A stretch of 64,000 nt of DNA from Rhodanobacter sp. A1T4 (GTDB lineage: Bacteria; Pseudomonadota; Gammaproteobacteria; Xanthomonadales; Rhodanobacteraceae): positions 351,512 through 415,511 of the forward strand of contig NZ_JACHCP010000001.1 in NCBI RefSeq assembly GCF_014207185.1, read 5' to 3'. Positions 53,777 through 63,031 of the stretch are shown here, in pieces; position 1 is the stretch's first letter; every line of letters starts with the position of its first letter. The position numbers and the translations under genes are program-made. The notes under the pieces were generated by a model. That model had not been told where the DNA came from. It did no database searches and saw only the letters and a list, made by a program, of their open reading frames with translations.

Positions 53777-55084
53777 ATGTTTGCCTACTATTTTGAACTC
53801 GGCCTACGCAGCCTGCGGCGCAATCCGGCGCTAACCGCGCTGATGGTGATGGCGATCGGTTTTGGTGTGGCGGCATCGATGATTACCTACTCGGTATTTC
53901 GCGCCGTGTCGGGCAATCCGATTCCGGAGAAATCCGCGCAGCTGTTCACGCCGCAGATTGACAGCTGGGGCCCGCAGCAGAATCTCAAGGGCGAACCTGC
54001 TGACGCGCTGAATTACATCGATGCCATGGCGCTGATGCGTGCGCATCGGGCCCGGCGGCAGACCCTGCTGTATGGAGTGGGTATGTCCGTACTACCGAGT
54101 GGCAACGACAGCTTGCCTGTCGCCGCGAACGGCTATGCGGTATACGGCGACTTCTTTCCGATGTTCGAAGTGCCTTTTCTTTACGGTGGCGGCTGGAACA
54201 CGGCGGACGACGATCGGCGCGCGGCCGTGGTAGTGCTGAGCGAGGAGTTCAATCAGAAATTGTTCGACGGCGCCAATAGCGTCGGCCGCGAAATCACTCT
54301 GGATGGGCACGACTATCGCATCGCTGGTGTCACCCGACATTGGGATCCCCAGCCGCGCTTTTTCTCGTTGTTCAACACCAGCGGTTTCAAGGACGCCACG
54401 GATTTCTATCTACCGTTCACTCGTGCACTGGATGTGCAGGCTAATCCGGGTAGCAATAGCTGCCGTGGGCATATGGACTTTTCTGGCTGGGACGGCTGGC
54501 TGCGCAGCAGTTGCGTCTGGGCCACGCCATGGGTGGAGCTGGATAGTGCGGTGGAAGTTGCGCGCTACGGCAAGTTCCTCGAAGACTATGCAACGGATCA
54601 GCAGCGTGCAGGGCGTTTCGCCTGGGCACCCAACGTGCGCTTGCGCAACGTGATGCAATGGCTTGACTACCAGCATGTCGTACCGCCGGAAAGTCGCATC
54701 TCGCTGCTGGTGTCGCTGGGCTTCTTCGCGATCTGCCTGGTCAACACCATTGGTCTGCTGCTGGCCAAGTTCCTGCGTCGTGCGGGCGAAATCGGGATAC
54801 GCCGTGCCTTGGGCGCCTCGCGCCGGGAAATCTATACGCAGTATCTGATCGAGGCGGCTACTGTGGGACTGGCCGGTGGCGTGCTGGGCCTGCTGCTTAC
54901 CACCGTGGGCATTTCCGGGGTGGGTCTGCTGTTTCAGCCGCAGATCGCGCGCCTTGCGCACCTGGACTTTTCGTTGGTGGCGCTGACCCTGGCTGTTGCG
55001 ATTCTCGCCACCGTGGTGGCGGCGTTCTACCCCGCCTGGCGTGCGGCGCGAGTGCAGCCAGCCTGGCAGCTGAAATCCAATTGA
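53777..55084 (+). CDS. ABC permease A2 (FtsX/MacB type)
   Basis: 435 residues from ATG 53777 with GGAGG upstream. Same architecture as A1, and the first ~17 residues are nearly identical to it; divergence is greatest in the ectodomain around residues 85-115. Cys pair in SNSCRGHM and SSCVW. The 14-bp junction with B1 (TGATGGAGGCC...) recurs between B2 and A3. Confidence 0.92.
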   Translation: MFAYYFELGLRSLRRNPALTALMVMAIGFGVAASMITYSVFRAVSGNPIPEKSAQLFTPQIDSWGPQQNLKGEPADALNYIDAMALMRAHRARRQTLLYGVGMSVLPSGNDSLPVAANGYAVYGDFFPMFEVPFLYGGGWNTADDDRRAAVVVLSEEFNQKLFDGANSVGREITLDGHDYRIAGVTRHWDPQPRFFSLFNTSGFKDATDFYLPFTRALDVQANPGSNSCRGHMDFSGWDGWLRSSCVWATPWVELDSAVEVARYGKFLEDYATDQQRAGRFAWAPNVRLRNVMQWLDYQHVVPPESRISLLVSLGFFAICLVNTIGLLLAKFLRRAGEIGIRRALGASRREIYTQYLIEAATVGLAGGVLGLLLTTVGISGVGLLFQPQIARLAHLDFSLVALTLAVAILATVVAAFYPAWRAARVQPAWQLKSN

Positions 55085-55097
55085 GGCGGAGACCGGC

Positions 55098-56324
55098 ATG
55101 CAGATCAAACCCATTCTCGCCGCATTGCGCCGTCACAAGGCCGGCACCGTGCTGATCGCCTTGCAGATCGCGCTGACTCTGGCGATCGTCTGCAATGCGC
55201 TATTCATTATCCAGCAGCGGTTGGCGCATATGTCCGAGCCTACCGGTATCGACGAAGCGAACCTGCTGGTGATCTCCAACCAATGGGCGGGTCATAGGTC
55301 GCCGCAAGAGGTCGATGCGCAGATCCAGGCTGACTTGGCCGCCTTGCGACAGTTGCCCAGTGTGCGCGATGCCTCGCCAAGCGATGGCTATCCGCTGACC
55401 GGCGGTGGCTGGGACAACTACGTGATGCTGACGCCAGAGCAGATCGAGAAGACCACCGACGCGTCGGTGTATATGGGCGACGAGCATATGCTCGATACCC
55501 TGGGCGTGAAGCTGATTGCCGGGCGCAATTTCAACGCTTCCGAAGTCATGCAGATGACGTCGCGCCAAGTGGTGATTCCGCCTGTGGTAATTGTGACCAA
55601 GGCCCTGGCCGACCACTTGTTTCCGGATGGCTCGGCGCTGGGCAAGCCGATCTACTCGATGAGCAGCACGCCGAGCACCATCATTGGCATCATCGAACGT
55701 CTGCAGAGACAGGACGTCAAGACCTGGAGCAAGCCCTACGCCTACGAGTCCTTGTTGTGGCCGATGCGCGAGGACACAGATGGCCTCTACTACATCGTAC
55801 GCGCCAAACCGGGCCAGCTCGCCGCCGCCATGCGCGCGGTTCCGCAGGCCCTATACGCGCAAAACCGCATGCGCATCATCGATCCCAAGGACGGTGGCAC
55901 CTATGCCCAGATCCGCGAACGCATCTATGACAGCGACCGCGGCATGGCGATCCTGATGTGCATCATCAGCGCGGTATTGCTGGCGATCACTGCTGCCGGC
56001 ATCGTCGGGCTGACCAGTTTCTGGGTCGGCCAACGGCGCAAGCAGATCGGTGTGCGCCGCGCTTTGGGTGCCCGTCGCGGAGACATCCTCAACTATTTCC
56101 TTACCGAAAATTTTCTGATCAGCGTGGGTGGCGTGATGGTCGGCACGGTGCTGGCGGTTGGGATCAACCTTTGGATGATGGCTCGGTTTGAGATGGCACG
56201 GCTGTCGCTGGCTTACGTGATCGACGGTGTGATCATCCTGCTGTTACTCGGCCAACTTGCCACGCTGGCTCCGGCCTTGCGGGCTTCGCGCGTGTCACCT
56301 GTCGAAGCGACACGTTCGACATGA
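55098..56324 (+). CDS. ABC permease B2 (FtsX/MacB type)
   Basis: 408 residues from ATG 55098 (MQIKPILAALRRHKAG). Same fold as B1, ectodomain shorter. The membrane segments and IGVRRALGARRGDILNYFL are highly conserved. It ends SPVEATRST. No Cys in the ectodomain. Confidence 0.92.
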   Translation: MQIKPILAALRRHKAGTVLIALQIALTLAIVCNALFIIQQRLAHMSEPTGIDEANLLVISNQWAGHRSPQEVDAQIQADLAALRQLPSVRDASPSDGYPLTGGGWDNYVMLTPEQIEKTTDASVYMGDEHMLDTLGVKLIAGRNFNASEVMQMTSRQVVIPPVVIVTKALADHLFPDGSALGKPIYSMSSTPSTIIGIIERLQRQDVKTWSKPYAYESLLWPMREDTDGLYYIVRAKPGQLAAAMRAVPQALYAQNRMRIIDPKDGGTYAQIRERIYDSDRGMAILMCIISAVLLAITAAGIVGLTSFWVGQRRKQIGVRRALGARRGDILNYFLTENFLISVGGVMVGTVLAVGINLWMMARFEMARLSLAYVIDGVIILLLLGQLATLAPALRASRVSPVEATRST

Positions 56325-56336
56325 CGGAGGCCTGAA

Positions 56337-57653
56337 ATGTTCGCCTACTATTTTGAACTCGGCCTGCGCAGCCTGCGGCGCAACCCGGTGTTGACGGCGC
56401 TGATGGTGATGGCGATCGGCTTCGGCGTGGCGGCGTCGATGACGACATATGCCGTGTTTCGTGCGGTGTCAGGCAATCCGTTACCTGATAAGTCAGGTCA
56501 GTTGTTCGTGCCGCAGATAGATAACTGGGGGCCGCAGAGTCGCAAGACGGGTGGCGATCTTCCGGAGTCGCTTAGCTACACCGATGCCATGGCCTTGATG
56601 CATGCGCACAAGGCCGTCAGGCAGACCGCGATCTATCCGGTCGGTTTCACCCTGGTACCGGTCGATCCATCGAGTCAGCCATTTGCCGTCAATGGATACG
56701 CGGCATACGCCGACTTTTTTGCGATGTTCGACGTGCCTTTTCAGTATGGGAGCGGCTGGCAAGGCGTCGATGACGATAATCGAGCCAACGTCGTCGTTAT
56801 CAGTAATGAACTGAATCAGAAAATCTTTGCTGGCGCCAACAGCGTAGGTCGCGGAATTCAATTGGATGGCCGTGATTACCGTATTGCCGGCGTCGTGGCA
56901 GATTGGGATCCGCGGCCGCGTTTCTACGACGTCAACAACGGCAGCGGCTTCGGTGATGCTCCCGATGTGTTCATGCCATTGACGCGTGCGATCGATCTTC
57001 AGACCGAAACCCTGGGTAACAACAATTGCTACGGCACCACAGGCCAGGCACCGGGTTGGGACGGCTGGCTCCATTCGGAATGTGCCTGGATTTCACTTTG
57101 GGTGGAGCTGCCCGATGCCAATGCCGTGGCGCGCTACCAGTCCTATCTGGAAGCCTATGCCGCCGATCAGCAGCATGCCGGTCGCTTTCACTGGGTGCCA
57201 AATATTCGGCTGAGCAATCTCATGCAATGGCTCGATCGTGAACACGTGGTGCCCAAGGAAACGACGGTCTCGTTGGTGCTGGCGCTCGGCTTTCTACTGG
57301 TGTGTCTGGTCAACACCATTGGTCTGCTACTGGCCAAATTCATGCGTCGTGCATCGGAGATTGGTGTGCGTCGCGCGCTGGGCGCATCGCGTCGTCAGAT
57401 TTACACGCAGTTTCTCACCGAGGCGGCGGTTGTCGGTGTTGCTGGCGGTCTGCTCGGTCTGTTGCTGACGGCATTTGGCGTACTGGGTATCAGCCTGGTT
57501 TTCGAACCTGAAATAGCGCGACTGGCGCGCCTCAATGTCAGCCTGGTCGGATTTACGTTGCTGGTTTCGGTCGCAGCTACGGTTGTTGCCGCGTTCTACC
57601 CCACCTGGCGTGCGGCGCGTGTACAGCCGGCATGGCAATTGAAGTCAAACTGA
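56337..57653 (+). CDS. ABC permease A3 (FtsX/MacB type)
   Basis: 438 residues from ATG 56337. As A1/A2; the Cys pair is in NNCYGTTG and SECAW, with a loop one residue longer (17). Coupling helix IGVRRALGASRRQIYTQFL. B3 begins 10 bp after its stop. Confidence 0.92.
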   Translation: MFAYYFELGLRSLRRNPVLTALMVMAIGFGVAASMTTYAVFRAVSGNPLPDKSGQLFVPQIDNWGPQSRKTGGDLPESLSYTDAMALMHAHKAVRQTAIYPVGFTLVPVDPSSQPFAVNGYAAYADFFAMFDVPFQYGSGWQGVDDDNRANVVVISNELNQKIFAGANSVGRGIQLDGRDYRIAGVVADWDPRPRFYDVNNGSGFGDAPDVFMPLTRAIDLQTETLGNNNCYGTTGQAPGWDGWLHSECAWISLWVELPDANAVARYQSYLEAYAADQQHAGRFHWVPNIRLSNLMQWLDREHVVPKETTVSLVLALGFLLVCLVNTIGLLLAKFMRRASEIGVRRALGASRRQIYTQFLTEAAVVGVAGGLLGLLLTAFGVLGISLVFEPEIARLARLNVSLVGFTLLVSVAATVVAAFYPTWRAARVQPAWQLKSN

Positions 57654-57663
57654 GATGGCCGGC

Positions 57664-58893
57664 ATGCAGATAAAACCCATTCTCGCTGCGCTCAGACACC
57701 ACAAGTCCGGTACGGCGCTGATCGCTTTGCAGATCGCGCTGACGCTGGCCATTGTGTGCAACGCGTTATTCATCATTCGTCAGCGTATGGCGCACCTCTC
57801 CCGTCCCACCGGTGTCGATGAGGCGAGTCTGCTGGTCATCCAGAATCAGTGGGCTGGTAAACCTTCGACGGATGAAATGTCGTCGTTGATGGCCGCCGAC
57901 CTGGCCACGTTGCGGCAGTTACCAGGTGTGGCCGATGCCTACGCCACCAATGCGTGGCCACTGGGTAACGGAGGCATCTCGTTCGGCATGGGCTACACGC
58001 CCGAAAAGCAGGCATCGGTGACGAGTACGGCCATCTACTTCGCGGATCAGCACACGTTGCCGACGCTCGGTCTGAAGTTGATCGCAGGGCGAAATTTCCA
58101 AGCGGATGAAATCAGGCAGGCGAAAGATGTCTCCAGCATGGCGTTGTCGGAAATCATCGTTACCCGGGACCTGGCCGAAAAAATGTTTCCGCGTGGCGAT
58201 GCATTGGGCAAGGCGGTTTACCTCAGTGCCAAGCCGAGCACCATCGTCGGCATCGTCGAACGCATGCAGGTGCCATGGGTCTACAGTTTTGCCGACAACT
58301 GGGCCGAGCGCTCGACGCTGGTGCCTGATCAGCTGTCGACGTTGCGGGGCGACAACTATGTGGTGCGTGTCAAGCCGGGTCAGATGGATGCGGTGTTTGA
58401 TGGCGTATCAAAGGCTTTATTCGCAGCCAATCGACTGCGCGTTATTTCCCCCCGGGATGGTGTGCAGCGTTTAAGTGATGTACGCACCAAGGCCTACAAG
58501 AGTGATCGCGGCATGGCGATCATGATGGGTTTGATTTGCGTGGTGCTTTTGGCGATCACCGCTGCCGGCATCGTCGGGCTTACCAGCTTCTGGGTGGGCC
58601 AGCGGCGCAAGCAGATTGGCGTGCGCCGTGCGCTGGGTGCGACTCGACGCAATATTCTCGACTACTTCCTGACCGAAAATCTTTTGATCAGCACCGGCGG
58701 TGTGATAGTCGGCTCGGTACTCGCAGTGGGCTTGAATCTGGGGCTGATCGCGTATTTCGAATTGAATCGAATGCCGCTTGCGTATGTCGGCGTCGGTGTC
58801 CTTGTGGTGCTTCTGCTCGGCCAACTCGCCACGTTGGCACCGGCCCTGCGTGCCTCGCGCGTGTCGCCAGTGGAGGCAACCCGCTCGGTATGA
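57664..58893 (+). CDS. ABC permease B3 (FtsX/MacB type)
   Basis: 409 residues from ATG 57664, chosen to match the other B starts (MQIKPILAAL); ATG 57655 is three codons earlier. Ectodomain without Cys. Ends SPVEATRSV. The gap to A4 (63 bp) is longer than between units 1-2 and 2-3. Confidence 0.92.
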   Translation: MQIKPILAALRHHKSGTALIALQIALTLAIVCNALFIIRQRMAHLSRPTGVDEASLLVIQNQWAGKPSTDEMSSLMAADLATLRQLPGVADAYATNAWPLGNGGISFGMGYTPEKQASVTSTAIYFADQHTLPTLGLKLIAGRNFQADEIRQAKDVSSMALSEIIVTRDLAEKMFPRGDALGKAVYLSAKPSTIVGIVERMQVPWVYSFADNWAERSTLVPDQLSTLRGDNYVVRVKPGQMDAVFDGVSKALFAANRLRVISPRDGVQRLSDVRTKAYKSDRGMAIMMGLICVVLLAITAAGIVGLTSFWVGQRRKQIGVRRALGATRRNILDYFLTENLLISTGGVIVGSVLAVGLNLGLIAYFELNRMPLAYVGVGVLVVLLLGQLATLAPALRASRVSPVEATRSV

Positions 58894-58956
58894 ACACCCT
58901 CAAATTTTATCCCATCGAATTTACCTGTCTGATGGCGCCCCAATCCGGAGATACGC

Positions 58957-60273
58957 ATGTTCAGTTATTACCTTGAGCTCGCGCTGCGCAGTCTGAAGCG
59001 CAGCCCCGGACTTACCCTTCTGATGGTGCTGGCCATCGGCTTTGGTGTGTCGGCGTCGATGACAACGTACTCGGTGTTTCGCGCAGTGTCGGGTGATCCG
59101 ATTCCATGGAAATCGTCGCAGCTGTTTGTACCGCAGATCGACATGTGGGGACCGGCCGGACGAGGGGCGGATGGCGAGCCGCCGAACGCGCTGGACTATA
59201 TCGACGCCGTGGCGTTGATGCGTGATCACCGCGCCAAACTGCAGTCGGCGAGCTACCGCGTGGCGCCAACGATGGAGGTGCCGGGGTCGGGTCGTCATCC
59301 GATCAGCATTTCCGGGCATGCGGTTTACAGCGAGTTTTTTCCAATGCTGGACGTGCCGTTTGCTTATGGCAGCGGTTGGTCGGTCGATGCCGATACCAAC
59401 CAGGCGGCTGTTGTAGTGATCAGCGGCAAGCTCAATCAGAAAATGTTCGATGGCCAGAACAGTGTCGGCAAGACACTGGATATCGGCGGCAAGGATTACC
59501 AGATTGTTGGCGTACTCGGTAAGTGGGACCCGCAACCTCGGTTCTATGACGTGGTCGACACTGGCGGATTCGATACCGATACCGATGACGTTTTTCTGCC
59601 TTTCACGCGCGCCATTGCCGTGAACATGAACAACGCCGGCAACACTTCTTGCAATAGCAATCCTGCGGAAGCCGGATTCGCAGGAATGCAGCGTTCAAGC
59701 TGTGTCTGGATCGAGTTCATGGCGGAGCTGGACGATGCCACCGCCATACAAAAATACCGTGAGTATCTTGACGGCTATGCGCTGGCGCAGAAAAGCGCCG
59801 GTCGTTTCACCTGGGCGCCGAACAATCGCCTGCGCGATGTGCCGGCCTTCCTCGATAACCAGCACGTAGTGCCGAGTGACACCAAGGTGTCGCTGTTGGT
59901 GGCACTGGGCCTGTTGATCGTCTGTCTGGTGAATACGGTTGGATTGCTGCTGGCCAAGTTTCTTCGTCGCAGCAGCGAGATCGGCGTACGTCGTGCGCTG
60001 GGTGCACCGCAGGCGGCGATCTATGCACAGTTTCTTACCGAGGCCGGCATCGTGGGTCTGGCAGGCGGTGTAGTCGGCTTGGTGTTTACGGCGCTGGGCG
60101 TGCTCGGCGTCGGCATGGTGCTGCCCAAGGACATTGCCGCGCTGGCGCACGTCAACTTCTCGCTGTTGCTGCTGACCCTTGTCGTCGCGGTGATCTCCGC
60201 ACTGCTGGCTGGCCTGTACCCCACCTTCCGTGCGTCACGCGTGCAACCCGCGTGGCAGCTGAAATCGAATTGA
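58957..60273 (+). CDS. ABC permease A4 (FtsX/MacB type, second subfamily)
   Basis: 438 residues from ATG 58957. It begins MFSYYLELALRSLKRSP and has DPIPWKSSQLFVPQIDMWGP; both stretches are shared almost word for word with A5 but not with A1-A3. Cys pair in TSCNSNPAE and SSCVW. Coupling helix IGVRRALGAPQAAIYAQFL. Confidence 0.92.
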   Translation: MFSYYLELALRSLKRSPGLTLLMVLAIGFGVSASMTTYSVFRAVSGDPIPWKSSQLFVPQIDMWGPAGRGADGEPPNALDYIDAVALMRDHRAKLQSASYRVAPTMEVPGSGRHPISISGHAVYSEFFPMLDVPFAYGSGWSVDADTNQAAVVVISGKLNQKMFDGQNSVGKTLDIGGKDYQIVGVLGKWDPQPRFYDVVDTGGFDTDTDDVFLPFTRAIAVNMNNAGNTSCNSNPAEAGFAGMQRSSCVWIEFMAELDDATAIQKYREYLDGYALAQKSAGRFTWAPNNRLRDVPAFLDNQHVVPSDTKVSLLVALGLLIVCLVNTVGLLLAKFLRRSSEIGVRRALGAPQAAIYAQFLTEAGIVGLAGGVVGLVFTALGVLGVGMVLPKDIAALAHVNFSLLLLTLVVAVISALLAGLYPTFRASRVQPAWQLKSN

Positions 60274-60283
60274 GGAATCCATC

Positions 60284-61528
60284 ATGAGCACGCATCCGAT
60301 CCTCGCCGCTCTGCGCCGACACAAGGCCGGCGTCATCCTGATTGCCCTGCAGATTGCGTTGACCCTGGCTATTGTCTGCAATGCGATCTTCATCATCGGT
60401 CAACGTGTCGATCGTGTTAACCGTCCCACCGGTATTGACGAGGCGAATCTGTTTGTCATTTCGCAGCAATGGGTGGGCACGCCCGAGGATGGCGCGCCAG
60501 ACGCTGTCGAAAAAATCGATTCGTTGGTGCGTGCCGATCTGGATACCTTGCGGCGGCTGCCAGGTGTGGAGTCGGTAGCCGCTACCAATTCGCTGCCGCT
60601 GTTCAACAGCTCGATGATCAATGGCATCACGCTGACGCCGGACCAGAAAAATTCGACGCTGTCGGCAACGATGTTTCTGGGTGACGAAAAGCTGATGAGC
60701 ACGCTGGGTGTACAGCTCGTTGCCGGGCGTGCATTCACCGCGGCCGACGTTCAGCACCAGGGATTCCGCGATGACGCGCTGCCGCCCTCGGTCATCGTGA
60801 GTCAGGCCGCTGCCGAAAAATTGTTTCCGAACCAGAGTGCGGTGGGCAAGACGATCTACAGCGACACCAAGGGCACCACGATCATTGGCGTTGTCAAGCT
60901 GCTGGAGTCGTCCATGGTGGAAACTTTCGGCAATAACTCCGATTACTACACGATAATCGAGCCAGTTCGTCAGGACGGCAACATCTCGCGGTATGTAGTG
61001 AAAACCAGGCCGGGCCAGCAGGCCGCGGTGATGGCGGCCGCACGCACAGCACTGTTTTCCGCCAACCCGGAACGGGTCATCGACGAGGATCGTGGCATTC
61101 GCAGCTTTGCCGAGATACGCCACGAGGCTTATCGAGCCGACCGTGGCATGGCCATTTTGATGGCGGTGGTCTGCCTGATCATGCTTTGCGTCACCGCGGC
61201 AGGTATCGTCGGCCTGACCAGTTTCTGGGTCGGCCAGCGGCACCGGCAGATCGGCGTGCGCCGCGCGCTTGGCGCACGCAAGGTCGACATCCTGCATTAC
61301 TTCCAGATCGAAAACCTGATGATTGCCGGTGGTGGCGTGGTGGTCGGCGTCGTACTCGCCGTCGGGCTCAACCTGTGGCTGATGAGTCAGTACGAGATGC
61401 CGCGCATGCCGGTGATCTACGTGCTGATCGGCATGGTCGCATTGCTGGCACTGGGTCAGGCGGCAGTATTTGTACCGGCACGCCGCGCTTCGCGTGTGTC
61501 GCCAATCGAAGCGACACGGGCGGCGTGA
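60284..61528 (+). CDS. ABC permease B4 (FtsX/MacB type, second subfamily)
   Basis: 414 residues from ATG 60284 (MSTHPILAALRRHK). Like B5 it has IIGQRVDRVNRPTGIDEANLF and the paired SLPLFNSS region. The tail is SPIEATRAA rather than SPVEATRS. No Cys in the ectodomain. Confidence 0.92.
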   Translation: MSTHPILAALRRHKAGVILIALQIALTLAIVCNAIFIIGQRVDRVNRPTGIDEANLFVISQQWVGTPEDGAPDAVEKIDSLVRADLDTLRRLPGVESVAATNSLPLFNSSMINGITLTPDQKNSTLSATMFLGDEKLMSTLGVQLVAGRAFTAADVQHQGFRDDALPPSVIVSQAAAEKLFPNQSAVGKTIYSDTKGTTIIGVVKLLESSMVETFGNNSDYYTIIEPVRQDGNISRYVVKTRPGQQAAVMAAARTALFSANPERVIDEDRGIRSFAEIRHEAYRADRGMAILMAVVCLIMLCVTAAGIVGLTSFWVGQRHRQIGVRRALGARKVDILHYFQIENLMIAGGGVVVGVVLAVGLNLWLMSQYEMPRMPVIYVLIGMVALLALGQAAVFVPARRASRVSPIEATRAA

Positions 61529-61704
61529 TGCAAAGCAGGGGCGAGGGGCGAATCGTGAGGGGCAACAGTGACAACGCCGTGGCGCCGGCGTTGCTCACGC
61601 CCTGCATATCGACGGCTCACGAACCGACACCCTCGTTGCTTGCTGCTCGTTCCCCCTCTCTATTTTCTGCGCCTTCACCACTCACCCGCACCGGAGCCTG
61701 ACGC
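61529..61704 (+). other. Spacer between permease units 4 and 5
   Basis: 176 bp, the longest gap in the array. It carries short G-rich repeats (GAGGGGCGAATCG, GAGGGGCAAC) and a C-rich stretch before the A5 start. No gene was found. It may be a duplication scar or hold an internal promoter. Confidence 0.4.
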
Positions 61705-63021
61705 ATGTTTGCCTATTACCTCGAACTGGCCCTGCGCAGCCTCAAGCGCAGCCCCGGACTGACCATTCTGATGGTGCTCTCGATAGGTTTCGGTGTGGCC
61801 GCATCGATGACGACGTATTCGGTGTTTCGTGCGGTGTCGGGCGATCCGATTCCGTGGAAATCATCACAGCTGTTCGTACCGCAGATCGACATGTGGGGAC
61901 CGACGGGGCGCGGCGACGATGGCGAGCCACCCGTCGCGATGGACTATACCGATGCGATGAAACTGATGCGCGATCACCGCGCCAAACTGCAGTCGGCGAT
62001 GTACCAGGTTTCCCCGTCTATCGTTCCGGCCGATGCCAGCAAACATCCGATCAATGTCAGTGGGCATGCCGTATACAGCGAGTTTTTTCCGATGCTGGAC
62101 GTGCCGTTCAAATATGGCAACGGTTGGAGTGCGGACGACGACGAGCAGCGCGCTGCGGTGGTGGTGATCAGCAGCAAGCTCAACGAGAAATTGTTTGGTG
62201 GTGCCAACAGCGTGGGCAAGACGGTCAATGTCGAAGGCAAGGACTACCGTGTGGTTGGTGTGACGAACGACTGGAATCCGCAGCCGCGCTTCTACGATGT
62301 CGTTAACAGCGGCGGATTCTCGACCGGTCTGGACGATGTGTTTCTGCCGTTCGAGCGGGCGATTGCGCTCTCCATCCCCAACGACGGCAACACCAACTGC
62401 AACGCAATCCCTGCGGAATCGGGTTTCGTCGGCCTGCAGCATTCCAGCTGCGTCTGGATCGCCTACATGGCCGAACTGGATGACGCGGCGACGGCAAGTA
62501 CATACAAGGCATATCTGGACGGTTATGCGCATCAGCAGCAGCAATCCGGCCGCTTTGCCTGGGCGCCCAACAATCGCTTGCGCAATCTGCCGGACTGGCT
62601 GGATTCGCAGCATGTGGTGCCCAGTGACACCAAGGTCTCGTTGCTGGTGGCGCTTGGGTTGTTGATCGTCTGCCTGGTCAACACGGCCGGTCTGCTGCTG
62701 GCGAAATTTCTGCGCCGTAGCAGCGAAATCGGCGTGCGCCGCGCGCTGGGTGCGCAGCGCCTGTCGATCTACGCGCAGTTCCTTACCGAGGCCGGGATGA
62801 TCGGTCTGGCCGGTGGCGTACTCGGCCTGTTGTTGACCGGCGTGGGCGTGGCCAGTGTTGGCTGGGTGTTGCCGAAGGACATCGCCGCGCTGGCCCGGGT
62901 GGATCTGATGTTGCTCGCCATGACCCTGCTGATTGCCGTCGTCGCGACGCTGCTGGCTGGCCTGTACCCCACTTTCCGTGCTGCACGCGTTCAGCCCGCG
63001 TGGCAGCTCAAGTCGAACTGA
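61705..63021 (+). CDS. ABC permease A5 (FtsX/MacB type, second subfamily)
   Basis: 438 residues from ATG 61705. Closest to A4 over its length, with a divergent stretch around residues 95-120. Cys pair in TNCNAIPAE and SSCVW. Coupling helix IGVRRALGAQRLSIYAQFL. Ends PAWQLKSN. Confidence 0.92.
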   Translation: MFAYYLELALRSLKRSPGLTILMVLSIGFGVAASMTTYSVFRAVSGDPIPWKSSQLFVPQIDMWGPTGRGDDGEPPVAMDYTDAMKLMRDHRAKLQSAMYQVSPSIVPADASKHPINVSGHAVYSEFFPMLDVPFKYGNGWSADDDEQRAAVVVISSKLNEKLFGGANSVGKTVNVEGKDYRVVGVTNDWNPQPRFYDVVNSGGFSTGLDDVFLPFERAIALSIPNDGNTNCNAIPAESGFVGLQHSSCVWIAYMAELDDAATASTYKAYLDGYAHQQQQSGRFAWAPNNRLRNLPDWLDSQHVVPSDTKVSLLVALGLLIVCLVNTAGLLLAKFLRRSSEIGVRRALGAQRLSIYAQFLTEAGMIGLAGGVLGLLLTGVGVASVGWVLPKDIAALARVDLMLLAMTLLIAVVATLLAGLYPTFRAARVQPAWQLKSN

Positions 63022-63031
63022 GGACAACGTC

